From NCBI RefSeq assembly GCF_965221685.1, contig NZ_OZ244907.1: a DNA stretch of 64,000 nt; one strand, given 5' to 3'. The position numbers were made by a program, and so were the translations under genes. The notes beneath the pieces were generated by a model. That model worked only from the letters and a program-made list of their open reading frames with translations. It was not told the origin of the DNA and did not search any database. How positions within the stretch are numbered: position 1 is the stretch's first letter; each line of letters begins with the position of its first letter. The stretch is from Palauibacter sp022826685 (GTDB taxonomy: Bacteria; Gemmatimonadota; Gemmatimonadetes; Palauibacterales; Palauibacteraceae). Shown piece by piece: positions 33,168 through 42,200 of this stretch.

Positions 33168-35023
33168 TGCGGCCGGCCCTTCGCTTCGTGCTCTGCGGCA
33201 GCGTCGACGACGGCAAGAGCACGGTCATCGGCCGACTCCTGCACGACTGCCGGCAGGTCTTCTCGGACGAGCTGAAGCGGGTGGAACGGGACTCGGTGCG
33301 CTACGGCACGCAGGGGAAGGCGACCGATCTCGCCCTGCTCGTCGACGGACTGCGGGACGAGCGCGAGCAGGGCATTACGATCGACATCGCGTACCGGAGC
33401 TTCGAGACGCCGCGCCGCCGGTTCATCGTGGCCGACGCCCCCGGCCACGAGCAGTACACGCGCAATATGGCGACGGGCGCCTCGACCGCCGATCTGGCCG
33501 TCGTCCTGGTGGACGCGCGCAAGGGGGTTCTGCCCCAGACGGCGCGGCACACGCGGATCGTGGCCATGTTCGGCGTCCGCCGTGTCGTTCTCGCCGTGAA
33601 CAAGATGGATCTCGTGGGGTGGGACCGGGAGATCTTCGAATCGATCCGGGCGTCCTACGGCGCGATCGCCGACGAGATCGGCCTCGCCGCGGTCGAGGCG
33701 ATTCCGGTCTCGGCGCTGACCGGGGCCAACCTCACCCGAAACGGCACGTCGGCGCCGTGGTATGCGGGTCCGACGCTCCTCACCCATCTCGAGACCGTGG
33801 ACATCGAGGAACCTCCCGCCGGCCAGCCCTTCCGGATGCCGGTCCAGTATGTGAATCGGCCGCACGCCGACTTTCGCGGATACTGCGGGCGCGTGGCCGC
33901 CGGCACGGTGGCGGTCGGCGATGCCGTCGGCATCTCGCCCGCCGGAAACGGGAGCCGCGTGGCGTCGATCTACGTGGGGGACCGACTGTGCGACCGCGCG
34001 GCCCGGGGGGACTCCGTGACGTTGACCCTGGCGCCCGATGTCGATGTCACGCGGGGCGACGTCGTCGCGGGCGCCGACGAACCCGTCGAGGTCGCGGACC
34101 AGTTCCAGGCGCGCCTCGTCTGGATGCACGACGAGCCGCTCGCCGTGGGCCGCCCGTACGCGATGAGGCTCCACACGCGGGAGGTGGGAGCCGCCGTCAC
34201 CCGGATCCGGCACCGGCTGGACGTGTCCAACGGCAGCGAGCTGGCCGCCTCCGTTCTGGAATTGAACGACCTCGGGACCGTGAACCTCGCGACCGACCGT
34301 CCCGTCCCCTTCGCGCCCTTCGATGAGTCGCGCGCGCTGGGCGGCTTCATCCTGATCGATCGCGCCACGAACGCGACGGCCGCCGCCGGCACGATCCTCT
34401 TCCCGCTCATGCGGGCGGCGAACGTGACCTGGCAACAGCTGGACGTATCGAAGGATGTCCGCTCGCGGATGAAGCTGCAGCGCCCCCAGTGCGTGTGGCT
34501 GACCGGGATGTCGGCGTCCGGAAAGTCCACCATCGCCAACCTGCTCGACCGCCGGCTGACGATCGAGGGGCGGCACACGTATCTCCTGGATGGCGACAAC
34601 GTGCGCCACGGCCTGTGCCGCGACCTCGGCTTCACCGAGGCGGATCGGGTGGAGAACATCCGGCGGGTATCGGAGGTCGCCCGCCTCATGGTTGACGCGG
34701 GCCTGATCGTCATCGTCTCCTTCATCAGCCCGTTTCGGTCCGAACGCGACTACGCCCGCAGCCTGTTCGCGCCCGGCGAGTTCATGGAGGTTTTTGTGGA
34801 CGCATCGCTCGAGGCCTGTGCGGAGCGCGACCCGAAGGGCCTCTACGCCAAGGCGCTCAGGGGAGAGATCAGGAATTTCACGGGAGTCGACAGTCCCTAC
34901 GAACGGCCCGAAGACCCCGACCTGCGCCTGGATACGGAAAAACTCTCTCCGGAGGCATGCGTGGACCTGCTGACGGAGCGACTCGACCGCGAGTTCCCGA
35001 CACCCATGATGGAGGACCACTGA
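33167..35023 (+). CDS. cysNC: Bifunctional CysN-CysC: sulfate adenylyltransferase GTPase subunit and adenylylsulfate kinase
   Basis: 618 residues, two enzymes in one chain. Residues 1-430 are the CysN GTPase: P-loop GSVDDGKST, DAPGHEQYTRNM and NKMDLVGW, then the EF-Tu-like barrels. Residues ~435-610 are the APS kinase: P-loop GMSASGKST, DGDNVRHGLCRDLGF and FISPFRSERD, ending in the usual TEKLSPEACVDLL region. Together with CysD it converts sulfate to APS and then PAPS, the donor for sulfotransferases. The kinase fusion and the absence here of APS/PAPS reductase or sulfite reductase genes favour PAPS for sulfation over assimilation, though such genes could lie elsewhere. Confidence 0.95.
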   Translation: MRPALRFVLCGSVDDGKSTVIGRLLHDCRQVFSDELKRVERDSVRYGTQGKATDLALLVDGLRDEREQGITIDIAYRSFETPRRRFIVADAPGHEQYTRNMATGASTADLAVVLVDARKGVLPQTARHTRIVAMFGVRRVVLAVNKMDLVGWDREIFESIRASYGAIADEIGLAAVEAIPVSALTGANLTRNGTSAPWYAGPTLLTHLETVDIEEPPAGQPFRMPVQYVNRPHADFRGYCGRVAAGTVAVGDAVGISPAGNGSRVASIYVGDRLCDRAARGDSVTLTLAPDVDVTRGDVVAGADEPVEVADQFQARLVWMHDEPLAVGRPYAMRLHTREVGAAVTRIRHRLDVSNGSELAASVLELNDLGTVNLATDRPVPFAPFDESRALGGFILIDRATNATAAAGTILFPLMRAANVTWQQLDVSKDVRSRMKLQRPQCVWLTGMSASGKSTIANLLDRRLTIEGRHTYLLDGDNVRHGLCRDLGFTEADRVENIRRVSEVARLMVDAGLIVIVSFISPFRSERDYARSLFAPGEFMEVFVDASLEACAERDPKGLYAKALRGEIRNFTGVDSPYERPEDPDLRLDTEKLSPEACVDLLTERLDREFPTPMMEDH

Positions 35024-36786
35024 TGGCGAACGGATCCGGCTCGGACGTCGCGGAACTGCGGTTCGCGGCCGACGAACGTCCGCCGCGGGCGGTGAGCGCC
35101 GTGATCGGCGTGCAGACGGCACTGCTCGTGTGCGTGCCGGTGGTCGTGGTTACGACGATCGTCACCCGCGTCGCGAACCAGAGCGACGAGTACCTCTCCT
35201 GGGCGGTCTTCGCGAGCATGGTGATCGGGGGCCTCCTCACGATCGTCCAGGCGAAGCGCTTCGCCGGCATCGGGGGTGGAACGCTGACCGTCATGGGCGC
35301 TTCCGGGGTTTCGATCGGGGTCGGCGTGCTCGCTCTCGTCGCGGGGGGGCCGGCGTTGCTGGGGGTGCTGGTCCTCGCCGCCGGGCTCTGCCAGCTCGCC
35401 CTGGCGGCCCGTCTGGCGCTGCTCCGGCGCATCATCACGCCGGTCGTGTCGGGCACGCTGACGGCGCTCGTGGCCGTGACGATCATGCCCCTGGCGTTCG
35501 CCATGCTCACCCGCGTGCCGGAGAACGCTCCGCCGGCCGCGGCCCCCACCGTCGCCGCGGTCACCATGCTGTGCGTCGTGGGCCTCCTGCTCCGGGGCAA
35601 ACGGTTCGTGCGGGCGTGGAACGCCCCCATCGGCATCGCCGCGGGCTGCGTGGCCGCCGCGCTGTTCGGGATTCTCGACTTCGAACGCGTAGCGGCGGCC
35701 CGCTGGATCGGGATCCCCAACGCGCCGATGTCCGGTCTGGATCTGAGTTTCGACGCGAGCTTCTGGCTGCTCCTGCCCGGTTTCCTCTTCGTGTCCTTCG
35801 TGATCACGATCCGACAGGTCAGTGACAACGTCCGCATGCAGCGCCTCTCCAGGCGCGAGCCGAGGGCAATCGATTTTCGCCGGGTCCAGGGGTCCGTCGC
35901 CGCCTGCGGGGCCGGCACGCTCCTGTCGGGTTTCGCGGGCGTGCTGCCGCCGTGGCCGTACGTCGCCGGGATCGCCCTCGCGAGCGGCACCGGCATCGCC
36001 GCCCGCAGCATCGGCGTCGTCATCGGGGCCGCCTTTGTCGCCCTCGCCTTCGTTCCGAAGCTCACGGCCGTCATCCTCTCGATCCCGGCGCCGGTGCTCG
36101 GCGCTTACATCATGGTCGTCTTCGGCCTCATCTTCGTGCAGGGCATGCGGATCCTCTTCCAGGAGGGGATCGACCGGCAGTATTCGCTGATCGCCGCGCT
36201 GGCGTTCTGGATCGGGGCGGGGATCCAGTTTCAGGCGATCTTTCCCGCCTACCTGGCTACGCCGATGGGCCGCATGCTCGCGAACGGCCTCACGGTGGGC
36301 GGGCTGTCCATCCTCCTCCTGAACCTGTTCCTGGATGTGACCGGACCCCGCCGCCACAGGATCGAAGTCGCGCTGCGCCCGGAGAGCCTCCCGGAACTCG
36401 ACAGGTTCCTCCGGGAGTTCGCGGCCAGGTACAAGTGGAGCGGCAAGGCGACGGACCGCCTGCGGGCGGCGGTCGAAGAGGCGCTCCTGAGTCTCCTGCG
36501 GCAGGAAGAGAACGGAGACGCTCCGGCCGCGGGGGAGCGCCGGCTGCGCGTCGTGGTCCGGAACCTCCGTTTCGGCGCCGGACTGGAGTTCACCGCGGCG
36601 ACGCACGAGGGCAACCTGGAGAACCAGATGGCCGTGCTCGGGGATCGCCCGGACCCGACGAGCGAACGGGACCTGTCGCTGGCGCTGCTGCGCCATCACG
36701 CCTCCTCCGTCAAACACCACCAGTACCACAACGCGGACGTCCTGACCGTGCACGTGAATCGCGCCTGGACCGCGGGCAGGTCTTGA
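35023..36786 (+). CDS. NCS2-type (xanthine/uracil permease family) transporter fused to a C-terminal HATPase-like domain
   Basis: 587 residues. Residues ~20-445 contain about 12-14 hydrophobic segments with the NCS2 layout: the GGGTLTVMGASG loop, the RRIITPVVSGTLTALVAVTIMP region, LPPWPYVAG, and a C-terminal pair ending SILLLNLFLD. From ~450 the chain becomes soluble: LPELDRFLREFAARYKWSG, then DRLRAAVEEALLSLL, which resembles the N-box helix of GHKL/anti-sigma-factor ATPases (usual 'EAxxNAxxH'), though the Asn is missing. The ATG overlaps the cysNC stop by one base. In this position a sulfate or anion transporter would be expected, so substrate and the role of the soluble domain are open questions. 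Confidence 0.8.
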   Translation: MANGSGSDVAELRFAADERPPRAVSAVIGVQTALLVCVPVVVVTTIVTRVANQSDEYLSWAVFASMVIGGLLTIVQAKRFAGIGGGTLTVMGASGVSIGVGVLALVAGGPALLGVLVLAAGLCQLALAARLALLRRIITPVVSGTLTALVAVTIMPLAFAMLTRVPENAPPAAAPTVAAVTMLCVVGLLLRGKRFVRAWNAPIGIAAGCVAAALFGILDFERVAAARWIGIPNAPMSGLDLSFDASFWLLLPGFLFVSFVITIRQVSDNVRMQRLSRREPRAIDFRRVQGSVAACGAGTLLSGFAGVLPPWPYVAGIALASGTGIAARSIGVVIGAAFVALAFVPKLTAVILSIPAPVLGAYIMVVFGLIFVQGMRILFQEGIDRQYSLIAALAFWIGAGIQFQAIFPAYLATPMGRMLANGLTVGGLSILLLNLFLDVTGPRRHRIEVALRPESLPELDRFLREFAARYKWSGKATDRLRAAVEEALLSLLRQEENGDAPAAGERRLRVVVRNLRFGAGLEFTAATHEGNLENQMAVLGDRPDPTSERDLSLALLRHHASSVKHHQYHNADVLTVHVNRAWTAGRS

Positions 36787-36788
36787 GG

Positions 36789-36812
36789 CCACCTCCCCAA
36801 GATGGGGGGCGG
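36789..36812 (+). terminator. Possible terminator hairpin after the efflux/sulfate-activation operon
   Basis: CCACCTCCCC and GGGGGGCGG can pair imperfectly around AAGAT directly after the permease stop. There is no T-run, so termination would have to be weak or factor-dependent. It marks the only sizeable break between cysNC and the next gene. Confidence 0.3.
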
Positions 36813-36839
36813 TTGACCGAAACGGGTCGTCCCTGCATG

Positions 36840-36879
36840 ATTTTGACGCGACAAACGGAATTTTGACGTGACACACGGA
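36840..36879 (+). repeat. Tandem 20-bp direct repeat upstream of the small protein gene
   Basis: Two adjacent 20-bp units, 36840-36859 and 36860-36879, share 18 of 20 bases (ATTTTGACGCGACAAACGGA and ATTTTGACGTGACACACGGA). Each contains TTGACG, a -35-like hexamer, and the stretch is AT-richer than its surroundings. It lies 36 bases before the ATG at 36916. It may be a regulator-binding array or the -35 region of the promoter for the small protein and radical-SAM genes. Confidence 0.75.
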
Positions 36880-36915
36880 AGCGACCTCCAAAACCCACTC
36901 AGCGAGGATGAGCAG

Positions 36916-37191
36916 ATGAGCGAGCCACGCCCGGCCCCGACCATGCGGAACGCGGTCGATCTCAGCGTCGTCGGAGACAACATCCTGGACATCGCCGACT
37001 TCGCGATCGAGAAGTACGAGTTCACGAGCGGAACGACGCTGTCGGATGAGGCGCGGACGGAAGCGATGGAGAAGGTCCGCGACGCGCTGTGGGAAATGGT
37101 GAACGCGTTCCGGGCCCGCCGGAAGGAATGGCGCGCGAGGCTGTTCGCCGCCGCCGACGAGGCCGTGCGCGAATGCGCCGAAGGATCCTGA
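36916..37191 (+). CDS. Small acidic protein of unknown function
   Basis: 91 residues from ATG 36916, which has a GAGGATGAG purine stretch just upstream; a GTG at 36868 would add 16 residues but falls inside the tandem repeat. The protein is helical and charged (SVVGDNILDIADFAIEKYEFTSG, then MEKVRDALWEMVNAFRARRKEWRARLF), with no cysteines in pairs, membrane segment or motif I recognise. It is followed closely by the radical-SAM gene. A small accessory or carrier-associated protein is possible, but there is no phosphopantetheine serine motif. Confidence 0.6.
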   Translation: MSEPRPAPTMRNAVDLSVVGDNILDIADFAIEKYEFTSGTTLSDEARTEAMEKVRDALWEMVNAFRARRKEWRARLFAAADEAVRECAEGS

Positions 37192-37231
37192 TTCGCATGG
37201 AATGACCGGCTGGCGACCGGAACAGGTCAAC

Positions 37232-39004
37232 ATGCCAAATGCCCTGCTGCTCTACCCCAGGCACCCGCCGACATACTGGGGCCACGACTACGCCCTGGAC
37301 CTCATGGGCATCAGGGCGGCCTTTCCTCCTCTCGGCCTGCTCACCGTGGCCGCGATGTTTCCGTCGCGGTACAACCTGCGCGTGGTCGACCTGAACGTGA
37401 CTCCGCTCGAGGAGGCCGACCTGGAGTGGGCGGACCTGGCCTTCACGTCGAGCATGATCCCGCAACGCCCCTCGCTGGAGCAGATCGTGGGGCGCTGCAA
37501 CCGCGCGCAGGTTCCCGTCATCGCCGGCGGCCCCCACCCCACCACCTTTCACGAGGAGATGGAGGGCGTCGATCACTTTGTGCTCGATGAGGTCGAGGAG
37601 ACCTTCCCCGCCTTTCTTCGCGACCTGGAGAACGGCGTCGCCAAGGCCGTCTATCGCGCCCCGCGGAGGCCGGATGTGACCCTCGCTCCGCTGCCCCGTT
37701 TCGACCTGATCGACCTGAATCACTACTACTCGATGTGCCTGCAGTTCTCGCGGGGATGCCCCTTCGACTGTGAGTTCTGTGACATCACGAAGCTGTACGG
37801 CCGCGTGTCCCGAACGAAGTCCCCCGAACAAATGGTGGCCGAGTTCGATCTTCTGTATGGACTGGGATGGCGGGGTCCTCTCTTTCTCGTCGACGACAAC
37901 TTCATCGGCAATAAGCGCGAGGTCTCAAGGCTCCTCCCCGCGATCGCCGAATGGCAAAAGGAGCGCGACCACCCCTTTTCCCTGTTCACGGAAGCGAGCG
38001 TCAATCTCGTCCGAATGGACGACTTGATGGATGTCATGATCGAGGCCGGTTTCGACTCCGTCTTCCTCGGAATAGAGACGCCTAACCCGAAGGCTCTCAA
38101 GAAGATGAAGAAACCGCAGAACATCGACATGCGCGATGACGACTACCTGTTCAAGGCTGTGCGCAAGATCCAGGGGAAGGGCATGCAGGTTCTGGGCGGC
38201 TTCATTCTCGGGCTTGATGACGACGATGACAACGCGTTCGATGCCCAGATCGATTTCATTCAGGAAGCCGGGATTCCGATGGCGCTGATCGGGTTGCTGA
38301 CCGCACTCAAGGGAACGAATCTCTGGACCCGGCTGGAGCGGGAGAATCGATTGTTGGACAGACCTGTCGAAATCGACGACACCGCCCTGAACTTCAAACC
38401 GCAAATGGACCCCGCGACGCTGGTGGAGGGGTATCTCCGGGTCATCGGGACCATCTACGATTCGACGCTGGAGAACTACTTCGACCGCTGCCTTACTCTG
38501 CTGGACCACCTCAATCCCGTACCGCACCTCCACAAGCGGGTGAACGCGCACGTCCTCTATGCGGGCATCATGGGAATTCGCCGACGCCTCACGCCGGAAC
38601 AGCTTCCGCCGTTTTCGCGCTACATCGCCAAAGTCTCCAGCGACCACCCTCGACTCCTGCCGCTGGCGATCAGCCTGGCGGCCACCGGCCACCACTGCGA
38701 GAAGTTCACGCGCCAGCAGACCGTTCTCCGCAGCTACAAGGACTACCTGAAGTCGGAGTCGGCGGCGTTCCATGAAGCCGGACGGGATCCCGGTTCGGAC
38801 GCGGACCCGGAGGCCCATCTCGTACGGAAGGCCCTGCAGCGGGCCAAGAGGCGCCGGAACGCCATCCCCGGTGAATTCCGGTTTACGGGAGACGGTGTCC
38901 GCGAGGCTCTGGCGGACTTCGAGCTTGCGTTGACTTCGGAGCCGAGACCCGCCGGACCGGCGACAGCGACGCTGCCGGTTCTCGGGGCCACGCCGCGCTC
39001 CTGA
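37232..39004 (+). CDS. B12-binding-domain radical-SAM protein of the HpnP/DUF4070 type
   Basis: About 590 residues; ATG 37232 gives the usual 'ALLLYPRHPP' opening, while ATG 37202 adds ten residues. Residues 1-150 look like a cobalamin-binding Rossmann domain (VVDLNVTPLEE, VPVIAGGPHPT), without the DxHxxG base-off motif. The radical-SAM cluster is SRGCPFDCEFCDI (CxxxCxxC), followed by LVDDNFIGNKREV and FLGIETPNPKAL. The C-terminal part resembles DUF4070 seen in hopanoid methylase HpnP. Family members often methylate unactivated carbons using SAM. Placed before the polyketide synthase, it may methylate or otherwise modify the acyl chain, but this is inferred from position only. Confidence 0.85.
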   Translation: MPNALLLYPRHPPTYWGHDYALDLMGIRAAFPPLGLLTVAAMFPSRYNLRVVDLNVTPLEEADLEWADLAFTSSMIPQRPSLEQIVGRCNRAQVPVIAGGPHPTTFHEEMEGVDHFVLDEVEETFPAFLRDLENGVAKAVYRAPRRPDVTLAPLPRFDLIDLNHYYSMCLQFSRGCPFDCEFCDITKLYGRVSRTKSPEQMVAEFDLLYGLGWRGPLFLVDDNFIGNKREVSRLLPAIAEWQKERDHPFSLFTEASVNLVRMDDLMDVMIEAGFDSVFLGIETPNPKALKKMKKPQNIDMRDDDYLFKAVRKIQGKGMQVLGGFILGLDDDDDNAFDAQIDFIQEAGIPMALIGLLTALKGTNLWTRLERENRLLDRPVEIDDTALNFKPQMDPATLVEGYLRVIGTIYDSTLENYFDRCLTLLDHLNPVPHLHKRVNAHVLYAGIMGIRRRLTPEQLPPFSRYIAKVSSDHPRLLPLAISLAATGHHCEKFTRQQTVLRSYKDYLKSESAAFHEAGRDPGSDADPEAHLVRKALQRAKRRRNAIPGEFRFTGDGVREALADFELALTSEPRPAGPATATLPVLGATPRS

Positions 39005-39105
39005 AGCGTGACTTTCACCTGGCGGTGCATGGCAAGTGCCCTGCTGCGTTCGGGCGGCCTCCAGCGACGTTTGCTGGCGGGGGGACGGCTCGCTAACGTG
39101 GCCGC

Positions 39106-39129
39106 GGTCATTCCAGCGGCCATTCCAGG
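39106..39129 (+). repeat. Tandem 12-bp repeat in the gap before the polyketide synthase
   Basis: GGTCATTCCAGC and GGCCATTCCAGG are adjacent and match at 10 of 12 positions. They lie in the 206-base stretch 39005-39210, which otherwise has no supported gene. A regulatory role is possible but unproven. Confidence 0.45.
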
Positions 39130-39210
39130 AGCGCCCAAAGCAGTCTCGACACAACAACAGGCCGGCGTCCCGGCGTCCGCGCTCGGGGGCGCCCGCCGAG
39201 CGGAGGCCAC

Positions 39211-42200
39211 GTGACTTCCAGCGCGGGTACATCCGGCGATCCCATCGCCATCGTCGGCTACGCCTACCGGATGCCGGGCGGTCTCCGGACGGACGAGGAT
39301 TTCTGGCGGCTCCTCAGCAAGCGCGAGGTCGTCCAGGAGCCCGTCACGGAGCGCTACGGCCGGGGCTACCAGCCGATCGGCCGGTTCTCGGGTCCGGGCC
39401 GCTTCGGCAGTCCGTACGAAGGGCTGCTCCGGGACGATCTGGAGCAGCGGCTGGATCCGGGTCTGTTCGGCGTCTCCCACCATGAAATGGCCTATATGGA
39501 TCCGCAGATCCGGATGCTGCTGGGCTGCGCGTGGGAAAGCTGCGAGCACGCCGGCTGGAGCCTGAACGCCCTCCGCAACAGCCGCACGGGCGTCTTCATC
39601 GGAGCCCAGGTCGCCTCCACCGCGAACTGGCGCGCCCTGTTCGGGACCAACGAGTTCTCCATCCTGAGCATCGACGCCTCGATGCTGGCGAACCGGATCT
39701 CCTACCATCTCAACCTCATGGGGCCGTCGCTCGCGACCTCCACCGCCTGCTCGGCGTCGCTGACCGCGCTTCACACGGCGGTGAACTCGATGCGTCAGGG
39801 CGATTGCGAGCAGGCTCTGGTGGGCGCCGCCACCTACCTGGGGTCCGCCCGCTGCAGCGCCTCCTTCAATGCACTCGGCGTCATCAGTCCGGATGGCCGG
39901 TGTCACTCCTTCGACGCCGACGCCAATGGCTACATGCGGTCGGAAGGCGCGTTCGTGTTCGCCGTCAAGCCGCTGGAGGCGGCCGAGCGGGACGGAGACC
40001 ACATCTTCGCGGTGATCGAAGCCACGGCGGTCAACACGGCCGGGACCGCCGATGACGCCGCCGGATTCGCCCAGGGGCGCTACATCACGGCGCCGACGCG
40101 CCATTCGCAGGTCGAACTCATGCGCGAGGCCTGCGGTCGTGCGGGACTGCGGCCGGAGGACTTCGACTACGTGGAGGCGCACGCGACCGGCACGGTCGTG
40201 GGCGACCGCATCGAAGGAAACGCCATTGCCGAGGCGTTCGGCGGCGTCGAGCGCGAGGCGCCGCTCCGCGTGGCCAGCGTGAAGAGCAACGTGGGACACC
40301 TCGAGGCGGCGGCATTCAGCTGTGCGCTGCTGAAGGTCATCCTCATGATGCGGCGGCGGACGTTCGCCCCCATCTCCCAGAACTACCTGGTTCCGAACCC
40401 GGAGATCGATTTCGACCTCGGTCCCATCGAGGTGCAGACGGCCTGCGAGCCGTTCCCCGACCGCCCGGTCGTGGTCGGGATCAACTCCTTCGGCTTCGGC
40501 GGTGCGAACGGACACTGCGTCGTGCGGGAGTACCGGCGGGACCGATCGAGGGAATGGTCGGTGCCGCTGGCGCCCGACGCCGGCTACATGATCCCCCTCT
40601 CGGCGCGGACGCCGAAGGCCCTCGAGGAGAGCGCCCAACGCCTGCGCGAGTACCTCGACGGGCGGGAAACCGACCTCTACACGCTGGCCGGGAATCTGAG
40701 CCGGCGCCGCGCCCGGTTCCCCGCGCGCACGGCGTTCGCCGTCCGCAGCCGCTCGGAGCTGGTCGAGGCACTGGACGCCTTCGTGGAAGACGCCTCCCCG
40801 GTCTCCACGGTGGAAGCGGGCGACCGCCGGGTGGCCATGGTGTTCTCGGGACAGGGTACGCAGTGGGCAGGGTGCGGGCGCGATCTCTACGACTCGGATC
40901 CCGTATTCCGGCGGGTGGTCGACGCCATCGAGGAGGAATGGCGGAAACACTCGGACGCGTCGCTGCGCGACGCCTGTTTCTCGGCGAGCCAGGAGGAGTT
41001 GAACGAGGTTCAGCTCGCCCAGCCGGCCATTTTCATGATCCAGTGTGCCCTGGTGGAGATGCTGGCGGCCTGGGGTGTCCATCCGGAGTGCGTCGTCGGA
41101 CACAGTTCGGGCGAGGTCGCCGCGGCGTACGCGAGCGGGGCGCTTTCACTCGCCGATGCGACGCGGCTCGTCTATCACCGCGCCACGCTGCAGCAGCGGG
41201 TGGCCGGCTCCGGCCGGATGTTGGCGATCGGCCTCGACCGACCGGGCGTCGAGGATCTGCTGAGAAACCACCGGCCCGCCGAGGCGGAGATCGCCTGCGA
41301 GAACTCGCCCGCCAACACCGTCATTTGCGGGAAGGAAGCCGCGCTGCGGCCCGTGATGGCGGAACTCGACCGGCGCGGCCTGCAGAACCGGCTGATCCCG
41401 GGGAACATCGCATTCCATTCCACTGCCATGGATCCCCTGCGGGACGACGCGCTGCAGGCGCTCGCCTTCCTGAACGAATGCGACTTCGACGGCGACGTGC
41501 CCATGGTGTCCTCCGTTACGGGGGAGACCGTGGAGCGTCTGGACAACGCCTACTGGTGGTCCAATATCCGGAACCCCGTCCTCTTCGACACGGCGATGGA
41601 GACCGTGAGGCGGGAATGCCGCCCCGACGTGGTTCTGGAGATCGCCCCCCACGGCGCGCTGCAGCCCCTGATCCGGCAGTGCCTGGAAGCGGCCGGCCCG
41701 GCCACGGTCTGTCTCCCGACCCTGATGAAGGATGAGGATGCGTGCCTGGGCTTTCAGGAGGCCCTGGGGAACCTCTACCGGGCCGGCGTCACGCTGGATT
41801 TTGCCTCGCAGTATCCGCGTCCGGAACCCATCGCCCATCTCCTTCCCGGCCATCCCAGGGAAGAGACCACGAGTAATGACGACCTCGTCGACGACGAGAT
41901 GTTCGTCCAGCGCGGCGAGTACTCCCACGGCCCCTTCGTCGGACACCGCGTGGCCTGCGACCACATCCTGTTCGAGGCGCGGCTCTCCGAGAAGGACTTT
42001 CCCTGGCTGACCGACCATCGCGTCCACCGGGCCCCGATCATTCCGGCCGCCGGATACATCGAACTCCTGCTGCAGGCGTTCTCCGGAGACCCCATCAACA
42101 TCGAGGAGATCGAGTTCCTGCAACACACGCCGGTGAATCCGACACCGGTGCGGCTGCAGACCGCCCTGTTTCCCGTGCCCGACGCTCCAGGCCAGTACAC

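Noticed and set aside
39008..39214. 68-residue frame between the radical-SAM gene and the polyketide synthase, with a GTGA overlap
   Set aside because: The overlap with the PKS start is suggestive, but it has a GTG start only three bases after the previous stop, no good Shine-Dalgarno, and Ala/Arg-rich content without pattern. It could be a leader peptide, but I cannot support it.
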